DNA of 6,015 nucleotides from an uncultured Desulfovibrio sp. (GCA_945871415.1 CAMBWG010000149.1:1-6015), one strand, 5' to 3'. Positions 1-5,631 are shown, counted from the first letter of the stretch. Translations and numbers: made by a program. The notes: generated by a model from the letters alone, not told the origin.

Positions 1-852
1 ATCGCCATAGGCAGCGGCTCTGCCCGGGCCCTGCTGGACTACCGTCCTGTTGACGGCGCGGACTGCCTGCTTTTCTACCCCGGCACTATGGCTAGTCCCT
101 GGCAATACGAAGTCTTTCTCGAAGCGCTGCACCGGCAGGGGCTGGGGACCGCAGCCCTGCATTTTACCGGGCACGGTGCCATGCCGCACAGCACGGGCTT
201 TACCTTTGCCACACTCCTGCAAAACGCTCTGGATGCCGAAGCCTGGCTCCGCTCGCAGGGAGTGCGCAAACTGGCCGCCTGCGGACACAGTCAGGGGGCC
301 ATACTGACGCTGGCGCATGCGGCCCAAAGCTCCGCCCTGGCTGCGGCTCTGCCCATTGCGGGCTGCTATCCCCAGCAAAGCGACGCCATTCTGCTCACCC
401 GCTTTGCCCGCTGGCAGGCACAGCGCCCGCGTCTTCAATCCCTCATAGACACGGCAGCCCGCCGTTTGCCGCGTCTGCCCGTTCCTCTGTGGGCCTATCT
501 GTCCCTGTCGCGGATTCTGGCAGGAGGTCGCGGCCTGCGGCATCGCACGGCGCGCCAGCGCTGGACCTACCCGCTCATCTTCCTGCGCAGCCTCTTTGCG
601 GCACAGGTGCCGGAGCAGGCCCGCTGTCCGGTGTATATGCTGGCGGCCGTCAACGACGCTCTGTTTACTCCGGCTATCATCCGCCATGCCTACGAACTCC
701 TGCAGGCGCCGCGTAAGAGTCTTTTCTGGCTGCCCGGCGGCGGGCATCTCACAGTCTTTGTACCGCGCATGGCCCGTACCGCCGCCCGGCATGTGGCGGC
801 CTGCTGCGCCGGAGCCGGTCTGCGTCTCGGACCTGTTCGCGCAACCGGCTAG
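1..852 (+). CDS. Alpha/beta hydrolase, 5'-truncated by the window edge
   Basis: This is a serine hydrolase of the alpha/beta fold, probably cytoplasmic; the substrate cannot be told. The reading frame is open from base 1 and reads LLFYPGTMASPWQYEVF, where a first core strand and oxyanion-type loop would be expected, so the gene starts upstream. The ATG at 88 is internal: using it would cut through this conserved segment, and it has no ribosome binding site. 283 codons are visible. The nucleophile elbow is GHSQG, with Ser at 289-291. The likely acid is Asp at 655-657 in VNDALFTP, and the likely His is at 745-747 in GGGHL, giving the usual Ser-Asp-His order. An Arg-rich stretch between about 400 and 580 probably forms the cap. 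No membrane segment is clear. The TAG stop overlaps the first bases of repeat family 1. Lysophospholipase-like or S33-type activity is possible but not shown. Confidence 0.85.
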   Translation: MAIGSGSARALLDYRPVDGADCLLFYPGTMASPWQYEVFLEALHRQGLGTAALHFTGHGAMPHSTGFTFATLLQNALDAEAWLRSQGVRKLAACGHSQGAILTLAHAAQSSALAAALPIAGCYPQQSDAILLTRFARWQAQRPRLQSLIDTAARRLPRLPVPLWAYLSLSRILAGGRGLRHRTARQRWTYPLIFLRSLFAAQVPEQARCPVYMLAAVNDALFTPAIIRHAYELLQAPRKSLFWLPGGGHLTVFVPRMARTAARHVAACCAGAGLRLGPVRATG

Positions 853-940
853 CGCGTTTCAACTTTGAAAAAGGTGGAACGCGAGGCGGCGGCACGGCGC
901 CGCCCTCTCGCTTTGTTTTTTTCAAAGTCAAAACGCTCTA
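850..940. repeat. Family 1 inverted-end repeat, short copy
   Basis: This 91-bp element begins in the stop codon of the hydrolase (TAGCGC) and ends GCTCTA. Its ends are inverted repeats: GCGCGTTTCAACTTTGAAA at the left is close to the reverse complement of TTTCAAAGTCAAAACGCTC at the right. Inside are GCGAG/CTCGC and GGCGGC/GCCGCC arms, so the whole element could fold into one long hairpin. Bases 879-905 are identical to the reverse complement of 5724-5750 in the copy downstream of tpx, so this copy lies in opposite orientation and lacks the two extra hairpins of the longer copies. It sits between the hydrolase and pth and could act as a gene-end structure; that role is inferred. Confidence 0.8.
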
Positions 941-996
941 TGCGCACGCCCTGTACTCATGTATCTGTCGGAACTCCAACCATAACAGGAAATTTC

Positions 997-1596
997 ATGG
1001 ATTACGCCTATGTTCTCGCGGGACTCGGTAATCCCGGCTCCCAATACGACGGAACCCGCCATAACTGCGGCTTTCTTCTGGTCGACGCCCTCTGCCGCAA
1101 GGCCGAAGCCGAAGGCCGCCTGCAAACCATGAACGGCGGCAAGTTCTCCTGCGAACTGCTGCGCGTGGACCTGCCGGAGCTGCGCGGCCCCTGGCTGGTG
1201 GTCAAACCCCAGACCTTCATGAATCTGAGCGGCCAGAGCGTGCAGCCGCTGCTGGCCTGGCATAAAATCCCGCCGAATCGGCTTGTGGTGGCCCATGACG
1301 AACTGGATATTCCCGCCGGGCATCTGCGCTTCAAGTTCGGCGGCGGCAATGCCGGACATAATGGTCTGAAATCCATCAGCCAGCTCCTCGGCACGCCGGA
1401 TTTTTACCGCCTGCGCATCGGCATCGGCCGTCCGCAGCACAAGGGCGACGTTACCAACTGGGTGCTGGGCCGCCCCTCCGGCGACGATGCCGCCGCCATC
1501 GACAAGGGCCTCACCAACGCTCTGGACGTTCTCTTCACCTTTGCCGCACACGGCCTTGAACGCGCTGCCCGCACCGCGCAGCAAAGCGCCGCCTAG
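997..1596 (+). CDS. pth: Peptidyl-tRNA hydrolase (bacterial Pth)
   Basis: Pth cleaves the ester bond of peptidyl-tRNAs released prematurely from ribosomes, recycling tRNA in the cytoplasm. The 199-residue product fits the family's usual length of about 190-200. Signature segments are in order: AGLGNPGSQYDGTRHNCGF near the N-terminus with catalytic His22 and Asn12; KPQTFMNLSG with Asn76; HDELD with Asp101, the residue that orients the His; and GGGNAGHNGLKS with Asn118 and His121. These match the catalytic and tRNA-binding residues known in the E. coli enzyme. I chose the ATG at 997 because AGGAA (987-991) lies just upstream and the protein then starts MDYAYVLAGLGNPG as expected. The frame stays open to an ATG at 865, but those 44 codons translate repeat DNA. 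It is separated from carD by almost 1 kb and so is probably not co-transcribed with it. Confidence 0.97.
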   Translation: MDYAYVLAGLGNPGSQYDGTRHNCGFLLVDALCRKAEAEGRLQTMNGGKFSCELLRVDLPELRGPWLVVKPQTFMNLSGQSVQPLLAWHKIPPNRLVVAHDELDIPAGHLRFKFGGGNAGHNGLKSISQLLGTPDFYRLRIGIGRPQHKGDVTNWVLGRPSGDDAAAIDKGLTNALDVLFTFAAHGLERAARTAQQSAA

Positions 1597-1605
1597 CAGC
1601 TTTTT

Positions 1606-1733
1606 AGGGGGAAGGCCCTCACCTCTTGCTGTCCATCACCCTTCCTTCGGCGCAACGGACATGGCCTGCGCGACCCCATCCGGTTGCTGCTCGCGCGAGA
1701 GAAGGAAAGGGACGTTCCCGAGCTCCTTTCCCC
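1606..1733. repeat. Family 2 repeat, copy A
   Basis: A GC-rich element starting ten bases after the pth stop. Its ends are roughly inverted (AGGGGGAAGG at 1606-1615 against CCTTTCCCC at 1725-1733). Its core, AACGGACATGGCCTGCG at 1654-1670 followed by CCCATCCGGTTGCTGC, resembles the cores at 1981-2017 and 5844-5878. The tail GGAAAGGGACGTTCCCGAG (1703 onward) resembles GGAAGGGCGTTCCCG of copy B. Reading frames crossing it show no recognisable protein and run straight into copy B, so I treat it as non-coding repeat DNA. Confidence 0.6.
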
Positions 1734-1773
1734 GAGCCATCCTCTTCCAGAGCGCTTTTTTCAGAGAAGTGCA

Positions 1774-1826
1774 GAAGCATACAACCAAAACAACCTTTTT
1801 ACTTATCTGAAATACTTGTATGCTTC
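1774..1826 (+). repeat. 11-bp inverted repeat overlapping a promoter-like region
   Basis: GAAGCATACAA at 1774-1784 is the exact reverse complement of TTGTATGCTTC at 1816-1826, with 31 bases between. A third related half site, CATACA, is at 1846-1851 and could pair with the same TGTATG. The right arm lies in the spacer of the promoter candidate at 1807-1835, so the repeat could be an operator, or competing stems in a leader if transcription starts further upstream. Confidence 0.5.
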
Positions 1827-1835
1827 GTATATACT
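1807..1835 (+). promoter_or_regulatory. Candidate sigma-70 promoter for a short transcript
   Basis: CTGAAA (1807-1812) and TATACT (1830-1835) are 17 bases apart, matching 4 of 6 and 5 of 6 bases of the sigma-70 consensus. A start near 1842 would give an RNA of only about 50 nt ending at the terminator at 1856-1893. The match is by eye and the region is AT-rich, so chance is possible. Confidence 0.4.
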
Positions 1836-1855
1836 CTCCTGTTTTCATACAGCCG

Positions 1856-1893
1856 AAGGCCCGCCGAGCAACAGTCGGACGGGCCTTTTACTT
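1856..1893 (+). terminator. Rho-independent terminator
   Basis: AAGGCCCG (1856-1863) pairs with CGGGCCTT (1880-1887), extended by CCGA/TCGG with one bulged A, around the loop GCAACAG. A T-rich tail (TTTTACTT) follows. It lies 260 bases after pth, so it may end either pth transcripts or a small RNA started just upstream. Confidence 0.75.
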
Positions 1894-1919
1894 CAGAATC
1901 AGGACTCATTACGTTTTTC

Positions 1920-2085
1920 TTGAGGGGGAAGAACCCCCTTTGCTCTGTTGTCGATGCCCGTAAGGCTCCTGCGTCGCCTGACGGGCACGGCCTGCGGCCG
2001 CCCGTCGGGTCGCTGCCTGCGGCAAAAAGGGCCCGGCCCTTCCGTAGCAAAGCGAGGAAGGGCGTTCCCGTAAACTCCCCCTCAA
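1920..2085. repeat. Family 2 repeat, copy B
   Basis: A 166-bp element with perfect 10-bp inverted ends, TTGAGGGGGA (1920-1929) and TCCCCCTCAA (2076-2085). The core ACGGGCACGGCCTGCGG (1981-1997), then CCCGTCGGGTCGCTGCC, is shared with copies A and C. Internal self-complementary pieces (GCCCGT at 1957-1962 with ACGGGC at 1981-1986) suggest strong folding. It lies in the same orientation as copy A. No gene-like protein is seen in any frame through it. Confidence 0.65.
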
Positions 2086-2340
2086 ACTCCCCCATCTTCC
2101 CCAAAAACCGCACATAATGTGCCGGCGGGAAAGATGGATTTTTTGTAACATGCAATGGTGTTTTATTTTTTTATATCATGAAAAGGAAAATATGCCGGGA
2201 AATCAACATCTGATAATGAGTCCTGACCGTTGAGCATTTCAAACCATACGGGCCCGAATCTCTCCCCCACATACAGAGTAAAAAAATTTTTACCATTTTT
2301 CCGCTTGTATCCTTGACATGAAAACGCTATAAGGAACATT
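2086..2340. other. AT-rich intergenic DNA without a recognisable gene
   Basis: This stretch is far richer in A and T than the flanking repeats and genes, with runs such as the T tract near 2161 and AAAAAAATTTTT near 2281. No reading frame here is gene-like. It contains an 18-bp fragment of repeat family 1 (2234-2251) and, at its end, a secondary promoter candidate (TTGTAT 2305-2310, TATAAG 2328-2333, spacing 17) with an overlapping TTGACA at 2313-2318. It probably serves as an upstream promoter region for the carD-rho unit. Confidence 0.5.
2234..2251. repeat. Family 1 repeat fragment
   Basis: GCATTTCAAACCATACGG is identical over 18 bases to 5659-5676, the right arm of the first hairpin of the family 1 copy after tpx plus its flank. 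Neither the left arm nor the terminal repeats are seen nearby, so this is a remnant or a short shared piece. Confidence 0.5.
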
Positions 2341-2352
2341 TTTTATTTTTTC

Positions 2353-2381
2353 TGGACATTCAGAAAAAAAAAGCATATATC
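2353..2381 (+). promoter_or_regulatory. Candidate sigma-70 promoter for the carD-rho unit
   Basis: TGGACA (2353-2358) and TATATC (2376-2381) are separated by 17 bases, with 5 of 6 and 4 of 6 matches to consensus. The flanks are strongly AT-rich, including an A tract between the boxes. A start near 2388 would leave a leader of about 190 nt before the carD-like gene. The alternative at 2305-2333 is weaker in its -35 box but has a better -10 box (TATAAG). Confidence 0.5.
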
Positions 2382-2387
2382 TATCTT

Positions 2388-2569
2388 ATATCCTTCATCC
2401 ATCTTGGAATCCCAGCCCGGACCGGCAACGCACCTGTACACCCTTTGGTTGTATGGGTGCTGTATTGTATGGCCTGCTCTGGATCTACCGGCCGACAAGG
2501 GCGTCGGCATAACGAAGGGAGCTTTTTGAAAACATCATAAGCTTTTAGCGCACACGTGTGCCGGAAATG
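2388..2569 (+). ncRNA. Possible structured 5' leader of the carD-like gene
   Basis: Between the promoter candidates and the gene is a more GC-rich stretch with clear stems. GCACCTGTACA (2430-2440) pairs with TGTATGGGTGC (2450-2460) over 11 bp with two G-U pairs and a 9-nt loop. GCCGAC pairs with GTCGGC around AAGGGC, near 2492-2509. A 12-bp palindrome, GCACACGTGTGC, lies at 2550-2561, just before the ribosome binding site. I do not recognise a known riboswitch class. It may be a regulatory leader, or only incidental folding. Confidence 0.3.
2550..2561. promoter_or_regulatory. 12-bp perfect palindrome upstream of the carD-like gene
   Basis: GCACACGTGTGC is perfectly self-complementary and lies 8 bases before the GGTGAG ribosome binding site (2569-2574). 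It could be a dimer-binding operator, or a point where an RNA stem affects translation. No known factor is recognised from the sequence. Confidence 0.35.
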
Positions 2570-2579
2570 GTGAGAAAAC

Positions 2580-3092
2580 ATGTTTGCAATCAATGATCTT
2601 GTCGTCTATCCAGCGCAGGGAGTCGGCCAAATCGAAAGCATCGATCAGCAGAATATAGGCGGCAACGCCTGCCAGCTGTATACCGTGCGTGTACGCGCCA
2701 ACAACATCACGCTCATGGTGCCTGTGGCCACTGCCGGACATGTGGGCCTGCGTACGCTCATCACCAAGAACGAAGCACAACGCCTCTGGAAATCGCTGCT
2801 GACGGATACCAACAAAACCGTCTTTGCCGGTCAGAACTGGAACCGTCGTTTCCGCGAATACTCCGAACGCCTCAAGAATCCCGATCTCGCTGTCGTTGTT
2901 GAAGTGTTGCGTGAACTTTTATTGATCGGCCGTTCCAAGGAACTCTCCTTCGGCGAGCGCCGCCTTCAGGATCAGGCACTGGGACTCGTGCTCGGCGAGC
3001 TCTCCGAAGTGCTGGGTCTGCCCCTGCAAAGCATGCAGCGGGATCTCATGGCCGTCTATGCAACGCCGCCCCGACAGGAAAAGGCGCAATAG
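2580..3092 (+). CDS. CarD/CdnL-family RNA polymerase-binding regulator
   Basis: CarD/CdnL proteins bind the RNA polymerase beta subunit and stabilise the open promoter complex, tuning housekeeping and rRNA transcription. The 170-residue length matches the short CdnL type without an HMGA-like tail. Residues 1-60 form the RNA polymerase-interacting (Tudor-like) domain, with [20 protein letters not shown] at the start and [13 protein letters not shown] at 46-58. Residues about 65-160 form the helical DNA-binding domain. [17 protein letters not shown] holds Trp87, in the place of the Trp known to contact the upstream fork of the transcription bubble, and [20 protein letters not shown] follows. 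The ATG at 2580 is preceded by GGTGAG with a 5-base gap. rho follows after 122 bases in the same direction, so co-transcription is likely but not shown. I give no symbol because carD and cdnL are used inconsistently. Confidence 0.93.
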   Translation: MFAINDLVVYPAQGVGQIESIDQQNIGGNACQLYTVRVRANNITLMVPVATAGHVGLRTLITKNEAQRLWKSLLTDTNKTVFAGQNWNRRFREYSERLKNPDLAVVVEVLRELLLIGRSKELSFGERRLQDQALGLVLGELSEVLGLPLQSMQRDLMAVYATPPRQEKAQ

Positions 3093-3214
3093 TCTTTTTT
3101 ACTTGCGTTGGGGCTGGAGATGCGCTAGATCGCAGGCACACGTCTTTTCTCATTCCATTTGCCCCAATCACCCTTTCCTCAGAGCGACGTTGCCGCGCCG
3201 CTGTCTCCTTCTTT

Positions 3215-4540
3215 ATGGAAAAAACACCTCGCAAGACCACGCGTCGGAAAAAAGCCGTCGCGGCCGCTGATCCCATTACCGAAAGTACCCTCAGCCTGAC
3301 GACGCTCAAGACGCACAGCATGCAGGAACTGATGGAGCTGGCGGAAAAATATGAAATAGAAAACGCCAGCTCCATGCGCAAACAGGAACTGATTTTTGCG
3401 CTGCTGCAAGCCTGTGCCTCGCAGAATGGCGCCATTTTCGGCGACGGCGTGCTGGAGATTCTGCCGGATGGTTTCGGCTTCTTGCGATCCCCCCTGTGCA
3501 GTTACATGCCGGGGCCTGACGATATCTATGTTTCTCCCTCGCAAATCCGTCGCTTTGCTCTGCGCAAGGGCGACGTGGTTTCCGGGCAGATTCGCCCCCC
3601 CAAGGAAGGCGAACGCTATTTCGCTCTGCTCAAGGTGACTGAAATCGGCTTCGAGCCGCCGGAAAATGCAAAGAATCTCGTCCTTTTCGATAACCTCACG
3701 CCCATCTATCCCGATCAGCAGCTGGTGATGGAAAACGGCGAAAAGAATCTCTCCAACCGGGTTATCGACATCATGGCCCCCATCGGCTGCGGTCAGCGGG
3801 GACTTATCGTGGCTCCGCCCCGCACGGGCAAGACTGTGCTGCTCCAGTCGCTCGCCAATGCCATCAACGCCAACAATCCCGACGTCTATCTTATTGTTCT
3901 TCTGATTGACGAACGCCCGGAAGAAGTGACGGACATGATGCGCACCGTCAAAAAGGCCGAAGTCATCAGCTCCACCTTTGACGAACCGCCGCAGCGTCAT
4001 GTCCAGGTCTGTGAAATGGTGCTGGAAAAAGCCAAGCGCCTTGTGGAGCGCAAGCGTGACGTCGTTATCCTGATGGATTCCATCACCCGCCTTGGCCGGG
4101 CCTACAATGCCGTGACCCCCTCCTCCGGCCGCGTCCTGTCCGGCGGCCTTGACGCCAACGCCCTGCAGCGCCCCAAACGCATTTTTGGCGCGGCCCGCAA
4201 TATCGAGGAAGGCGGCAGCCTTACCATCATCGCCACGGCGCTCATTGATACCGGTTCCCGCATGGATGAAGTCATCTTTGAAGAATTCAAGGGGACCGGT
4301 AACATGGAAATCTACCTTGACCGCCACCTTGCGGAAAAGCGCATCTTCCCCGCCATAGACATCAACCGCACAGGTACCCGCAAGGAAGATCTCCTTCTGC
4401 CCGAAGACGTGCTCAACCGCGTCTGGATTCTGCGCAAGATTCTCGCTCCCATGTCGCCCATCGACAGCATGGAGTTTCTGCTCGACAAAATGCGCGGCAC
4501 CAAGTCCAACAAGGACTTCATGAATGCCATGGGCAAATAG
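3215..4540 (+). CDS. rho: Transcription termination factor Rho
   Basis: Rho is a hexameric RNA-dependent ATPase/helicase that ends transcription at C-rich unstructured sites. The 441 residues are slightly more than the E. coli protein (419), the excess being a basic N-terminal tail ([11 protein letters not shown]). Residues 36-70 ([17 protein letters not shown]...) form the Rho N-terminal helical domain. Residues 76-140 form the cold-shock-like RNA-binding domain, with DGFGFLRSP. The ATPase core has Walker A APPRTGKT (200-207), the [10 protein letters not shown] catalytic segment (232-241), Walker B VILMDS (284-289) and the [10 protein letters not shown] and [19 protein letters not shown] segments. 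All key motifs are intact. The ATG at 3215 gives a normal N-terminus, but the bases before it (GCTGTCTCCTTCTTT) contain no Shine-Dalgarno sequence, and no better start is in frame nearby. The TAG stop overlaps a family 1 repeat. Confidence 0.98.
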   Translation: MEKTPRKTTRRKKAVAAADPITESTLSLTTLKTHSMQELMELAEKYEIENASSMRKQELIFALLQACASQNGAIFGDGVLEILPDGFGFLRSPLCSYMPGPDDIYVSPSQIRRFALRKGDVVSGQIRPPKEGERYFALLKVTEIGFEPPENAKNLVLFDNLTPIYPDQQLVMENGEKNLSNRVIDIMAPIGCGQRGLIVAPPRTGKTVLLQSLANAINANNPDVYLIVLLIDERPEEVTDMMRTVKKAEVISSTFDEPPQRHVQVCEMVLEKAKRLVERKRDVVILMDSITRLGRAYNAVTPSSGRVLSGGLDANALQRPKRIFGAARNIEEGGSLTIIATALIDTGSRMDEVIFEEFKGTGNMEIYLDRHLAEKRIFPAIDINRTGTRKEDLLLPEDVLNRVWILRKILAPMSPIDSMEFLLDKMRGTKSNKDFMNAMGK

Positions 4541-4682
4541 AGCATTGTCAGTTTGAAACGCGTTGCGTTTCAAACCATGCGGCCTTTCGTTTCGCGGAAA
4601 AAGCGCGTTTTTTCCCTCACGCCGGGCCGGACGGCGCTGTGCCCCGCCTCGCCTTTACCTTTCTCGAAGGTAAAACGCTCCA
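4538..4682. repeat. Family 1 inverted-end repeat, long copy after rho
   Basis: This copy of about 145 bp starts with the TA of the rho stop codon and reads TAGAGCATTGTCAGTTTG; it ends AAAACGCTCCA. Hairpin 1 is a perfect 11-bp stem (GTTTGAAACGC 4551-4561, GCGTTTCAAAC 4565-4575). Hairpin 2 is GGAAAAA/TTTTTCC (4596-4602, 4609-4615). A weaker GC-rich stem follows. It is in the same orientation as, and closely similar to, 5632-5780. As the first structure after rho it is the natural candidate for the rho transcript's 3' end. Confidence 0.85.
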
Positions 4683-4727
4683 GCCCCGGGCCGTGCGTGG
4701 TCTTTTTTTCACTATCAGGAATGATTC

Positions 4728-4757
4728 TTGACTTTTTACCAGTCCTGCACTAGGTAA
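4728..4757 (+). promoter_or_regulatory. Candidate tpx promoter with an operator-like dyad
   Basis: TTGACT (4728-4733) is a good -35 match. The -10 box is less clear: TAGGTA lies at 17 bases' distance and TAATAA (4755-4760) at 21. Between them is an inverted repeat: TTACC (4736-4740) against GGTAA (4753-4757), with AGT/ACT continuing inward apart from one extra A. A dyad inside the promoter spacer suggests a repressor site. It does not match a Fur/PerR or Rex consensus that I recognise. Confidence 0.45.
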
Positions 4758-4837
4758 TAACAGGCACAGGCTGAATACATTCCGTGCATTTTATTGCCTG
4801 CCTTTTTTCCCTACCGAATCAAAGAGGAATCATCCCA

Positions 4838-5341
4838 ATGAACACCGTGACTTTTGCCGGAAATACGCTGCATCTTGAAGGTTCTCTGCCTGTCGTCGGC
4901 CAGAAGGCTCCCGACTTTACCGTGGTCGCCAACGATCTCAGCCCGCGCGCTCTGAAAGATTATGCAGGCAAGATTCTGGTGCTGGTCAGCGTGCCTTCTC
5001 TCGATACTCCCGTCTGCGACATGGAAGTGCGTCGCTTCAACAAGGAAGCCGCCGCCCTTTCCGATAAGGTGAAGATTGTGGCCGTCAGCTGCGACCTCCC
5101 CTTTGCTCAGGCCCGCTGGTGCGGTGCCGCCGGCGTGACTGCCGTGGAAAGCCTCTCCGACCACAAGGACGCGGCTTTCGGCAAAAACTACGGCGTGCTG
5201 ATTCAGGAGCTGCGTCTGCTCTCCCGCGCCATTTTCGTGGTGGCTCCCGACGGTACGCTGGCCTACAGCCAGATCGTTTCCGAAATCACCAACGAACCCA
5301 ACTACGACGAAGCTCTCGAAGCCATCAGGAAGCTCGCCTAA
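4838..5341 (+). CDS. tpx: Thiol peroxidase (atypical 2-Cys peroxiredoxin)
   Basis: Tpx reduces hydrogen peroxide and organic hydroperoxides, taking electrons from thioredoxin. The 167-residue product is the normal family length. The peroxidatic Cys60 is in VPSLDTPVCDMEVRRFN with Thr57 before it, the resolving Cys95 is in DLPFAQARWCGAAG, and Arg130 in LLSRAIFVV is the conserved active-site Arg. Cys85 (AVSCDLPFA) is not part of the usual pair. I chose the ATG at 4838 because AAAGAGGA (4821-4828) lies 9 bases upstream and the protein then begins MNTVTFAGNTLHLEG, as Tpx proteins do. An in-frame ATG at 4784 would add 18 residues, has no ribosome binding site and would encode the AGAGGA itself. It is probably a single-gene unit, with its own promoter region and a downstream terminator. 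In an anaerobe it would protect against transient oxygen; that role is inferred from the family. Confidence 0.97.
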   Translation: MNTVTFAGNTLHLEGSLPVVGQKAPDFTVVANDLSPRALKDYAGKILVLVSVPSLDTPVCDMEVRRFNKEAAALSDKVKIVAVSCDLPFAQARWCGAAGVTAVESLSDHKDAAFGKNYGVLIQELRLLSRAIFVVAPDGTLAYSQIVSEITNEPNYDEALEAIRKLA

Positions 5342-5352
5342 ACGTGTTTTTT

Positions 5353-5399
5353 CAGGGGAAGGGAGAGCCCCTTTTGAAAAAGGGTTCTCTTTCCCCCTG
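5353..5399. terminator. Long imperfect hairpin directly after tpx
   Basis: CAGGGG...CCCTTTT on the left pairs with AAAAGGG...CCCCCTG on the right around a GA tip, about 21 bp with small bulges and G-U pairs. It starts 12 bases after the tpx stop. No T run follows, so it is not a classic terminator and may instead protect the mRNA 3' end. The outer arms also resemble the ends of repeat family 2 (GGGGGAAG...), and CCCTCTCCTGAAA further on (about 5406-5418) could compete for the left arm. Confidence 0.5.
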
Positions 5400-5522
5400 C
5401 CCCATCCCTCTCCTGAAAGCTTTTTCTCTGAACAGCAGATCGTCCGGCCGCGCAGGCTCCGTCTGTTTACGTCCGTCCCCCGGCAGCACCAAAAGCGCAA
5501 ACCGGGCAGCTACAAAAAAGAC

Positions 5523-5563
5523 AAATGCCGACAGAAAACTTTTCTGTCGGCATTTTCCTTTTT
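5523..5563 (+). terminator. Strong Rho-independent terminator after tpx
   Basis: AAATGCCGACAGAA pairs perfectly with TTCTGTCGGCATTT across a very short loop and is followed by TTTTCCTTTTT. An A run just upstream (CAAAAAAGACAAATG) could allow it to work on the other strand too. It is the best terminator in the window and probably ends tpx transcription 180-220 bases after the stop codon. Confidence 0.85.
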
Positions 5564-5631
5564 CTGCGTTCTCTGTGAGCCGACGGGCTCCCGTCCGGCA
5601 TGAACGCTGCGTCGCTCTGAGGCTCGTGTTC

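Noticed and set aside
865..996. Upstream ATG for pth giving 44 extra residues
   Set aside because: The extension is translated from the family 1 repeat and is Arg/Lys rich. Pth proteins begin at the segment encoded from 997, which has its own AGGAA.
928..1584. 218-codon open frame on the - strand opposite pth
   Set aside because: Antisense shadow of pth. The + strand carries every Pth catalytic motif, and the - strand product has no family features.
1749..1769. AGAGCGCTTTTTTCAGAG as another family 1 end
   Set aside because: Only about the first six bases fit well, and there is no hairpin or partner end nearby. It could be a very old remnant, but support is too weak.
1626..2117. 163-codon + strand open frame after pth
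   Set aside because: It spans repeat copies A and B and a terminator, and the protein is low in recognisable structure with no family resemblance.
2346..2373. TTTTTTCTG/CAGAAAAAA stem as a terminator
   Set aside because: The stem is nearly all A-T pairs with no GC core and overlaps the better-supported promoter candidate.
3103..3131. Promoter in the carD-rho gap (TTGCGT, 17 bases, TAGATC)
   Set aside because: Only 3 of 6 matches in each box, which is within chance for this length of sequence.
3179..4573. 464-codon open frame on the - strand opposite rho
   Set aside because: It is longer than rho itself but lies almost exactly antisense to it. The product is His-, Gly- and Asp-rich with no recognisable motif, as expected from the codon bias of the real gene.
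4784..4837. Upstream ATG for tpx giving 18 extra residues
   Set aside because: No ribosome binding site before it, and the proper AAAGAGGA lies inside the extension. Family length fits the later start.
4811..5500. 229-codon open frame on the - strand opposite tpx
   Set aside because: Antisense shadow of tpx that also runs through the downstream hairpin region; no motif and no ribosome binding site.
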